From positions 1 to 12,245 of the forward strand of contig RKCM01000061.1 of NCBI GenBank assembly GCA_014858325.1: a DNA stretch of 12,245 bases, in the 5' to 3' direction. This document shows, piece after piece, positions 6,443 to 12,245 of the stretch. Numbering within the stretch: position 1 is the first letter of the stretch; each line of letters opens with the position of its first letter. The notes under the pieces were generated by a model. It had not been told where the DNA came from and searched no databases. It saw only the letters and a list, made by a program, of their open reading frames with translations. This DNA comes from Oscillospiraceae bacterium (lineage in GTDB: Bacteria; Bacillota; Clostridia; Oscillospirales; Ruminococcaceae). A program made the position numbers and the translations under genes.

Positions 6443-6471
6443 ATTATAACGTATTTACGTTCAGGATGCAA
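6443..6471 (-). promoter_or_regulatory. Distal promoter reading toward comEC, with inverted repeat in its spacer
   Basis: On the minus strand TTGCAT (6466-6471, 4/6) and a perfect TATAAT (6443-6448) are exactly 17 nt apart. The spacer is almost filled by an inverted repeat, AACGTA-TT-TACGTT (6448-6461), which could bind a repressor. It starts 8 nt after the restriction gene ends and would give comEC a leader of about 220 nt. No credible ORF, tRNA or riboswitch fold was found in that leader. Confidence 0.55.
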
Positions 6472-6478
6472 CCGTCTT

Positions 6479-9022
6479 TTAGGAATTCCACTTTGACTGA
6501 ATCGGTGCTTCAAAGTTATGGATTTCTTCAAGGCACTTGTCCAATTGACTCATAATGACTTCTTCCGTGTCGTTCTCATTGTTAGCAAAAACCGTTGATT
6601 TGAAGAACAGCCGATAGCCTTGTGTCAGCTTTCCGCCATCCGTCAGTTCTGCCATTCTCAAAAATGCGGTCCGCATCTCATCTGTAATACCCTTGCAGTA
6701 GAAATAGAGCTGCACATACAGTTCGCTCTTAAAGTTCGTGATCTCATAGAAATAGTAATTGCTCGTTCTCCAGGGGCTAAGCACATCCTTGTTTGTAGGT
6801 ATCGCCTGATTCAGAAACGGTGTTGTAAAGCGGACATACCGACCTTCACAGGTATCTGCATCAAATTCAATCCTTCCAGCTTCTGCCTGCTTCTCGCACC
6901 ACTTTTGCGCCATCGCCAGACGGTTAATACCTGTTCCAATATTGCTGGGCCGAGCACTGTAAACAAAATCCTCTTCCAAATCAAGGTCATATTTCTTCAG
7001 AAGTGCCTTGATAAAGCAGATGCAGTCATACGCAGAATATCCAGTACTGATGTAAATATCGCTGTCATTTTTCAGCTTTACCGCATTTCGGATAGCGTCC
7101 TTATCGTAAGCAAATACGGGATTTTGCCACGCTGGGAATACTTCCAGACTTCGCGCCATACGATCAATAATGCTGCTGTTCAAGTTGTACAGCTTACCAG
7201 CCACTGAGCGAACCATAAGAGCAAAGCTATCCACATTGACCCTTTCACCTAGCAGCTCGTAATAGTTCACCCACTTATAGGTTGCATTATGTGGGTCAGC
7301 CACTGTATACAGTTGATAACGTGGGTCAGAGAAGTCGATTTTCGTTGTGGGAAGTTCAATAGGAAATAGTTTTAATACCGTCTTGGACAACCGCTCCGAA
7401 CGAGCCTCTATTGTCTGTGCATTCCACTCTGTCTTGTCCTTCACATCACTATAAAGAACAGTCACATGAGTGTTTTTATCTGACAGCATATCGAGTTTTT
7501 CTGCAAAAGGCAAATCACCCAGTTCACTATTATAGCCCGTCAGCGTCAAATTGCCCAATGTGTGCAGATACCGCTCTCGCACCAGTTCCCAATCACTGCC
7601 GAGCATTTTCTGCCATGCAGTCGATAGATTCTTGTTCTGCGGCATGATATGCTCAATGGTCAAAGCATCTGTCTTAATTTGCTCTTTTCCCTGATTTTCG
7701 ATTGCCACAAGCAGATACTTACACAGCGCGTTCTTCCGATAAAGATTACGTTCTTTCAATGCTACTACGAACTCCGCATCGCTGGGCATCACATCCTTAG
7801 ATGTCAGCTGCAGCAGGAAGGACACAATAGCATCATAGTAATTGTTCTTATTTTCCGGTCGATTGAACACACGTCCATAAAGAGTCTTATATAAGCCACG
7901 CAGCGAGTTCGAACCCACTTCACAAATCAAGCGGCGGATGCTATAATTCAGCAGCAGTCGTAGAACCTTGCAGAGCGTTTCATCATCAATCACACCAGCC
8001 TCAAAGTCGTCAAACACGCTGAACAAGAACAAATACACTGTCGTTTGTTTCAGGGTTCGGAGACCTTTCAGTAACTGATTTGCTGTACTGCTCAGGCGTT
8101 GTTCATCGCCGTAGTAAAAAGCATGATACTGTTGAGCATAATGCAGAATTTCCTTCAGCATGGACTCATTGGTATACTGCCCACGTGAGTAGAGGGCTTT
8201 AAACTCATCGTAGGCCGTACTCTCCTTAGCAAATCCATCCATTTTGAAATTCAGATAGTCAAGGAAGAATCCCTCCAACTGATCTTTGGACAGCATCTGC
8301 TCTGCTTTAAGCCAGTAATCCTCATATAAACGATCTTGGTCTGTATCTGTCATCAAAACAAAGTTTCGGATTTTATCCGATAAGCTCAGCGGTATACCAG
8401 TCGAGTTAATTCTCTCAAAGATTTCCTGCGCATTATCGTTATCATCAAGTTGAATCACAGCTACTGTCAGCAACCCTATCCCACGGTAAATATCAGAAAC
8501 CGTTATGCCTTCAGCCTGTTTTCCCCTTATCAAATCGCAGAAGTGCTCATAATTTCGATAAATTTCGCAGGTTGTGTCAATTTTGTCGTGTTTGTCATAA
8601 ATCAAATCCAACAGCTGGTCATTGTTATCTTTTGCTGGTTTCAATTTCATCTTGCTTGTTTCATCCAGCTGAAACTGATTGTACTGGTCAGTGTTAAAGA
8701 TTGCCCCCTGTGGCAGCATCTTCTCGCTATCGTTTTGGGCCATGTCGGACAGAGCTTTGAGCAAAATGTAGATTGTTGTCAACCGCTGTTGTCCATCAAT
8801 TACGATGTTATTCCCAATGCCTTTCGTTGGTGCAATCGGCTTAAAAACGATTGAACCGCAAAAATGCAGCTGATTTCTCTGCCCAGCTGTCACAACATCC
8901 TCGAACAGCTTATCGCACTGCTCCCAAGACCATTCATAATTTCTTTGATATACAGGTATCTTATACTGTCTTCCGTTCTGTCCTAAAAAGTTTGCGATGA
9001 CACTTCCTTGGTAGATAAACAT
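6479..9022 (-). CDS. DUF262-DUF1524 protein, GmrSD-like type IV restriction enzyme with long C-terminal extension
   Basis: An 847-aa protein. The N-terminal DUF262 (GmrS-like, ParB-fold nucleotide-binding) domain shows IPVYQRNYEW (22-31), the diagnostic IDGQQRLTTI (75-84) and FERINSTGIPLSLSDKIRN (202-220). The DUF1524 (GmrD-like HNH/His-Me nuclease) domain shows TIEHIMPQN (455-463) and HTLGNLTLTGYNSELGDLPF (487-506), including the expected His and Asn residues. Known relatives use nucleotide hydrolysis to control cleavage of modified phage DNA. Residues from about 560 to 847 form an extension I cannot assign; it lacks an obvious PD-(D/E)XK motif and contains aromatic-rich text around 720-760. 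The ATG at 9022 has GGAGG 7 nt upstream. Its base composition is clearly poorer in GC and its codons more A/T-ended than both neighbours, indicating transfer. No methylase or partner gene lies beside it, consistent with a solitary type IV system. Confidence 0.87.
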   Translation of the reverse strand: MFIYQGSVIANFLGQNGRQYKIPVYQRNYEWSWEQCDKLFEDVVTAGQRNQLHFCGSIVFKPIAPTKGIGNNIVIDGQQRLTTIYILLKALSDMAQNDSEKMLPQGAIFNTDQYNQFQLDETSKMKLKPAKDNNDQLLDLIYDKHDKIDTTCEIYRNYEHFCDLIRGKQAEGITVSDIYRGIGLLTVAVIQLDDNDNAQEIFERINSTGIPLSLSDKIRNFVLMTDTDQDRLYEDYWLKAEQMLSKDQLEGFFLDYLNFKMDGFAKESTAYDEFKALYSRGQYTNESMLKEILHYAQQYHAFYYGDEQRLSSTANQLLKGLRTLKQTTVYLFLFSVFDDFEAGVIDDETLCKVLRLLLNYSIRRLICEVGSNSLRGLYKTLYGRVFNRPENKNNYYDAIVSFLLQLTSKDVMPSDAEFVVALKERNLYRKNALCKYLLVAIENQGKEQIKTDALTIEHIMPQNKNLSTAWQKMLGSDWELVRERYLHTLGNLTLTGYNSELGDLPFAEKLDMLSDKNTHVTVLYSDVKDKTEWNAQTIEARSERLSKTVLKLFPIELPTTKIDFSDPRYQLYTVADPHNATYKWVNYYELLGERVNVDSFALMVRSVAGKLYNLNSSIIDRMARSLEVFPAWQNPVFAYDKDAIRNAVKLKNDSDIYISTGYSAYDCICFIKALLKKYDLDLEEDFVYSARPSNIGTGINRLAMAQKWCEKQAEAGRIEFDADTCEGRYVRFTTPFLNQAIPTNKDVLSPWRTSNYYFYEITNFKSELYVQLYFYCKGITDEMRTAFLRMAELTDGGKLTQGYRLFFKSTVFANNENDTEEVIMSQLDKCLEEIHNFEAPIQSKWNS

Positions 9023-9068
9023 GATTTATCCTCCAGACATTTTCCTGCTTCTATTTTCTTTGGTTATC

Positions 9069-9097
9069 AGTATACCAAATCCTTCTATCTCTTTCAA
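9069..9097 (-). promoter_or_regulatory. Promoter of the DUF262-DUF1524 gene
   Basis: On the minus strand TTGAAA (9092-9097, 5/6) and TATACT (9069-9074, 5/6) are exactly 17 nt apart. Transcription would begin near 9062, giving a leader of about 40 nt with the GGAGG site. Confidence 0.72.
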
Positions 9098-9119
9098 TCT
9101 CTTGGTTTTAAATGCTACC

Positions 9120-9146
9120 GAACTATTAAGTTTTCCTTAATAGTTC
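9120..9146. repeat. 11-bp perfect inverted repeat upstream of the restriction gene promoter
   Basis: GAACTATTAAG (9120-9130) and CTTAATAGTTC (9136-9146) are exact reverse complements around a 5-nt spacer. The element lies about 23 bp upstream of the -35 of the DUF262-DUF1524 gene. It has no T-tract on either strand, so an activator or repressor site, or a scar of insertion, is more likely than a terminator. Confidence 0.5.
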
Positions 9147-9200
9147 CCACTGCCAAACTTGAACCATTCGAAAATCCCGAATCGTTGCCCCTATATGTAC

Positions 9201-9232
9201 AAAACCCCCGCCAGCTCATACTGACGGGGGTT
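9201..9232 (-). terminator. Rho-independent terminator of guaA
   Basis: Reading the minus strand, AACCCCCGTCAG pairs with CTGGCGGGGGTT over 12 positions, one G-U, around a 6-nt loop (arms 9221-9232 and 9203-9214), ending in TTTT. It lies 32 nt after the guaA stop and separates guaA from the restriction gene downstream. Confidence 0.85.
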
Positions 9233-9264
9233 GCGCATTTCTGATTAAATCCAGTTAGTGGAAA

Positions 9265-10815
9265 TTATTCGAGCTCAATGGTGGCCGGCGGTTTGCCGGT
9301 GCAGTCGTAAAAGACGCGGTTGACGTGCTTGACCTCGTTGACGATGCGGCTGGTGACGGTGCCGAGGACGTCCCAGGGCACGTTGTAGCTTTCGGCAGTC
9401 ATGAAGTCGGTGGTGGTCACGGCACGGAGGGCCACGGCGTAATCGTAGGTGCGCTCGTCACCCATGACGCCGACGCTGCGCATATTGGTCAAGGCGGCGT
9501 AATACTGGTTGATCTCCTTATCGAGGCCCGCCTTGGCGATCTCCTCCCGCCAGATGGCGTCGGCGTCCTGCACGATGGCCACCTTTTCGGGAGTCACCTC
9601 GCCGATGATGCGGATGCCCAGGCCGGGGCCGGGGAAGGGCTGACGGCTGACCAGATACTCGGGCAGGCCCAGCTCCCGGCCCACCTGACGGACCTCGTCC
9701 TTGAACAGGTTGCGCAGAGGCTCCACCAGCTCCTTGAAATCGACGGTGTCGGGCAGGCCGCCCACGTTGTGGTGGCTCTTGATGACGGTGGACTCGCCGC
9801 CCAGGCCGCTCTCCACCACGTCGGGGTAGATGGTGCCCTGTGCCAGGAAATCCACCTTGCCGATCTTCTTTGCCTCTTCCTCAAAGACGCGGATGAACTC
9901 CTCGCCGATGATCTTCCGCTTCCGCTCCGGCTCGGTGACGCCCTTCAGCTTGCTGAAATAGCGCTCGCGGGCATCCACGCAGATAAAGTTGATGTCAAAG
10001 CCGTTGGGGTTGCCCGGGCCGAACACTGCGCAGACCTCTTCCTTCTCGTTCTTGCGCAGCAGGCCGTGGTCCACAAAGACGCAGGTGAGCTGCTTGCCGA
10101 TGGCCTTGGCCAGCATGGCAGCCAGCACGGAAGAATCCACGCCGCCGGACAGAGCGCACAGCACCTTGCCGTCGCCGATCTCTTCCCGCAGGGCCTTGAC
10201 ATTGTGCTCCACAAAGGAGTCCATCTTCCAATCGCCGGTGCAGCCGCAGACGTTATACACGAAGTTGCGCAGCATCTTCTTGCCCTCGGCGGTGTGGAGT
10301 ACCTCCGGGTGGAACTGGACGGCGTACAGGCCCTTCTCCGCGTTTTCCACAGCTGCCACCGGGCAGTTGTCCGTGTGGGCCGTGATGCGGAAACCGGGGG
10401 CCGCCTGCTCAATGTAATCGTTGTGGCTCATCCAGCAGATGGTGGAAGGCTGCACGTCGGCAAACATCTTGCTGGCGGTATCGACGAAGACCTCCGTCTT
10501 GCCGTACTCCCGCTCCGGGGCGCGGCAGACATGGCCGCCCAGCAGATGCATCATCAGCTGGCTGCCGTAGCAGATGCCCAGGATGGGCACACCCCAGGAG
10601 AAGATCTCGGGGTCGATGGTGGGCGAATCCTCCAGATAAACGCTGTTGGGGCCGCCGGTAAAGATGATGCCCTTGGGGTTTTTGGCCTTGATGGTGGCAA
10701 GATCCGTTTTATAGGAATAGATCTCGCAGTAGACATTGTTCTCGCGGACGCGGCGCGCGATCAGCTGATTGTACTGGCCGCCGAAGTCCAGCACGATGAC
10801 GGTTTCATGCTGCAT
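9265..10815 (-). CDS. guaA: GMP synthase (glutamine-hydrolysing)
   Basis: A complete 516-aa GMP synthetase of normal length. It converts XMP, glutamine and ATP to GMP, the last step of de novo guanine nucleotide synthesis, in the cytoplasm. Residues 1-190 are the class I glutamine amidotransferase domain: LDFGGQYNQLIARR (9-22), nucleophile Cys82 in GICYGSQ, and His169 and Glu171 in QFHPEV. The ATP pyrophosphatase domain carries the P-loop SGGVDSS (223-229). The C-terminal dimerisation domain contains SRQPFPGPGLGIRIIGEVT and ends with the conserved KPPATIE. The ATG start lies 6 nt after GGAGGAG. It has its own promoter and terminator and stands alone. No purine riboswitch is apparent in the roughly 40-nt leader. 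Identification is secure. Confidence 0.98.
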   Translation of the reverse strand: MQHETVIVLDFGGQYNQLIARRVRENNVYCEIYSYKTDLATIKAKNPKGIIFTGGPNSVYLEDSPTIDPEIFSWGVPILGICYGSQLMMHLLGGHVCRAPEREYGKTEVFVDTASKMFADVQPSTICWMSHNDYIEQAAPGFRITAHTDNCPVAAVENAEKGLYAVQFHPEVLHTAEGKKMLRNFVYNVCGCTGDWKMDSFVEHNVKALREEIGDGKVLCALSGGVDSSVLAAMLAKAIGKQLTCVFVDHGLLRKNEKEEVCAVFGPGNPNGFDINFICVDARERYFSKLKGVTEPERKRKIIGEEFIRVFEEEAKKIGKVDFLAQGTIYPDVVESGLGGESTVIKSHHNVGGLPDTVDFKELVEPLRNLFKDEVRQVGRELGLPEYLVSRQPFPGPGLGIRIIGEVTPEKVAIVQDADAIWREEIAKAGLDKEINQYYAALTNMRSVGVMGDERTYDYAVALRAVTTTDFMTAESYNVPWDVLGTVTSRIVNEVKHVNRVFYDCTGKPPATIELE

Positions 10816-10862
10816 GATGTTCTCCTCCCTGTTCGTTCGTGAGTAGTTTTACAGTTAAGGAT

Positions 10863-10871
10863 AGTATAGCA
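10863..10871 (-). promoter_or_regulatory. Extended -10 promoter of guaA
   Basis: On the minus strand TGC-TATACT (10863-10871) forms an extended -10 element about 48 nt before the guaA ATG. The -35 at the usual distance (TCGCTT) is weak, which fits extended -10 promoters. Confidence 0.55.
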
Positions 10872-10927
10872 CATCTGCCAAAGAAAAGCGACATCTTTTG
10901 TGAAAGTTTTCCCTCTTTCGCGGGCAC

Positions 10928-10961
10928 AAAAAAGCAGGGCCCCGGTTTTGCCGCGCCCTGC
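10928..10961 (-). terminator. Rho-independent terminator of the AGCS symporter gene
   Basis: On the minus strand GCAGGGC (10955-10961) pairs with GCCCTGC (10934-10940). A few further inner G-C pairs (CGG/CCG) are possible around an A-rich loop, and a run of six T follows (10928-10933). It starts 8 nt after the symporter stop. Confidence 0.85.
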
Positions 10962-10969
10962 CACCGTTT

Positions 10970-12245
10970 TTATTCCAGCTTTTTCTTTTTCTCGTACGCC
11001 CGCAGCGCGTCCAGCGCCTCGCCGGAGAGCGGGTAAAGTGCGATCATGTTGAAAATGGTCATCAGGCCGATGCCCACATCGCCCAGGTCCCACACGACGG
11101 TATACGCCGCCAGGCCGCCCACCACCATCATGGCAAGGGCCAGCAGCTTATAGGCCGTCTGGGCCGTCCAGCCGTCGCCAAACAGGTACGCCACGTTGGA
11201 GCGGGCATAGAACAGGATGCCCAGAAAGGTGGAGAAGCTGAACAGCGCCAGCGTCAATGCGATGAAAACGACGCCGAAGCTGCCCAGATGGTACTGCATG
11301 GCCGATTGCAGCAGGTCCATGCCCTGCCGCCCGGCGGTAACGCTTTCGGGGGCCAGCAGCATCACAAAGGCCGTGCAGCTGCAGATGACCACCGTATCAA
11401 TGAAGACGCCCAGCGCCTGCACAAGGCCCATCTTCACCGGGTCGTCGCACTGGGCTGCGGCCGCCGCGCAGGGGGCCGAGCCGGAGCCTGCCTCGTTGGA
11501 GAACAGCCCGCGCTTTACGCCGTTCATCACGACCGCGCCGAAACCGCCCGCCGCAGCCTGCCGCAGGCCAAATGCCTCGGAGAAGATGCGGCCCAGCACG
11601 CCGGGCAAAAGCGAGATGTTGGTAAAGATGACGTAGAGAGTCATCACAAAATAGCACACGGCCATGATGGGGACCATGACGTCCAGGCTCTTCACGGTGG
11701 CGTCCTTGCGCAGGACGATCACCGCTGCCAGCGCCGTGAGGGCAAGGGTCGTCACCAGCGGCGGGATGGAAAACGCATTTGCAAAGGCTTCACTCACCGA
11801 GTTGCTGATGACCTGGCTGATGCCGCACCAGCAGATGAGGCCGGAGAGGGCAAAGAGCGAGGCCACCACCGAGCGGCGCAGCTTTTTGCCCCGCTTGCGC
11901 TGAGCCAGCTCGTGCAGGTAGTAGGCCGGGCCGCCCCGGTAGCCGCCGTAGAGCGGGTCGGGCTGTTTGTATTTTTGTGCCAGCGTGGACTCCACAAAGG
12001 AGGTGGAGGCCCCCAGCAGGGCCGTCACCCACATCCAGAAGATGGCCCCCGCACCGCCCATGGAGACGGCGGCCACCACGCCCACGAGGTTGCCCATGCC
12101 CACCCGGGTAGCCGTGGACACCACCAGCGACTGGAAGGAGGAAAGCCCCTTCTCGTTCTGATTTTTCTCGCAGACGGCGGCGATCATATCCCGGAACAGC
12201 CGCACGGGCAGCAGCCGGGTGCGCAGGGTAAAATAAATGCCCGCC
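10970..12245 (-). CDS. Sodium:alanine symporter (AGCS family), N-terminus cut by window edge
   Basis: An open frame runs from the right edge (codon text AGIYFTLRTRLLPVRLFRDM) to the stop at 10970, giving 424 visible residues; only the first 40-60 are probably missing. The GTG at 12205 is internal, because the family's conserved pre-helix sequence continues upstream of it. AGCS signatures are STATRVGMGNLVGVVAAV (visible residues about 43-60), GGPAYYL (about 104-110) and KRGLFSNEAGSGSAP (about 244-258), the family's most characteristic motif. The protein is highly hydrophobic with about nine visible membrane segments, ending in a charged tail (YEKKKKLE). Known members import alanine or glycine with sodium or protons at the cytoplasmic membrane. 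Which amino acid it carries, and its promoter, lie beyond what can be seen. A strong terminator separates it from guaA. Confidence 0.93.
   Translation of the reverse strand, partial: AGIYFTLRTRLLPVRLFRDMIAAVCEKNQNEKGLSSFQSLVVSTATRVGMGNLVGVVAAVSMGGAGAIFWMWVTALLGASTSFVESTLAQKYKQPDPLYGGYRGGPAYYLHELAQRKRGKKLRRSVVASLFALSGLICWCGISQVISNSVSEAFANAFSIPPLVTTLALTALAAVIVLRKDATVKSLDVMVPIMAVCYFVMTLYVIFTNISLLPGVLGRIFSEAFGLRQAAAGGFGAVVMNGVKRGLFSNEAGSGSAPCAAAAAQCDDPVKMGLVQALGVFIDTVVICSCTAFVMLLAPESVTAGRQGMDLLQSAMQYHLGSFGVVFIALTLALFSFSTFLGILFYARSNVAYLFGDGWTAQTAYKLLALAMMVVGGLAAYTVVWDLGDVGIGLMTIFNMIALYPLSGEALDALRAYEKKKKLE

Noticed and set aside
6280..9200. Target-site duplication or att-type direct repeats flanking the AT-rich island
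   Set aside because: Only short partial similarities such as TTCTATT-containing runs were seen on the two sides, and no integrase or transposase is present. The junctions cannot be defined from one genome.
9008..9244. Small plus-strand open frame (78 codons) between the restriction gene and guaA
   Set aside because: It overlaps the restriction gene start, its promoter, the inverted repeat and the guaA terminator, and no plus-strand ribosome binding site supports it.
9325..10842. Long open frame (505 codons) on the plus strand opposite guaA
   Set aside because: The protein is a low-complexity run of Ala, Gly, His, Leu and Asp, produced by the codon bias of guaA on the other strand. guaA is unmistakable.
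10816..10930. Purine (guanine) riboswitch upstream of guaA
   Set aside because: The predicted leader is only about 40 nt and shows no three-way-junction arms or conserved aptamer loops.

Overview
The window looks like chromosomal DNA from a GC-rich gut Firmicute, most plausibly in the Oscillospiraceae/Ruminococcaceae (Faecalibacterium-Subdoligranulum-Gemmiger type). The reasons are strong GGAGG ribosome binding sites, a SigK-type sigma factor with a pro-sequence, frequent GTG starts, and GC-rich housekeeping genes. This is an inference from protein character, not from a database match.

Layout from left to right: (1) the first 76 codons of a Y-family DNA polymerase, minus strand, running off the left edge behind a good sigma-A promoter; (2) a plus-strand pair in which a pro-sigma-K-like factor overlaps by 4 nt a compact pyruvate-kinase-like protein that lacks the usual C-terminal domain; (3) a minus-strand LysR regulator whose stop codon abuts the kinase stop, divergent from a plus-strand AEC-family permease with which it shares overlapping -35 elements; (4) a minus-strand ComEC/Rec2 DNA-uptake channel whose C-terminal metallo-beta-lactamase-like domain has no recognisable metal-binding motif; (5) an AT-richer segment of about 2.9 kb (roughly 6.28-9.19 kb) holding one large DUF262-DUF1524 (GmrSD-like, type IV restriction) gene, with its own promoter and several palindromes on each side; (6) minus-strand guaA (GMP synthase) with promoter and terminator; (7) a minus-strand sodium:alanine (AGCS) symporter, cut at its N-terminus by the right edge.

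Most genes are separate transcription units. The likely functional links are sigK with the kinase-like gene (translational coupling), LysR with the permease (classic divergent control), and possibly the restriction gene with comEC: same strand, no visible terminator between them, and promoter-like elements plus a perfect 24-bp palindrome in the gap. The most interesting regions are the single-gene defence island with its long uncharacterised C-terminal extension, the palindromes beside it, and the compact kinase coupled to a sporulation-type sigma factor. No tRNA, rRNA, CRISPR array, transposase or integrase was seen.
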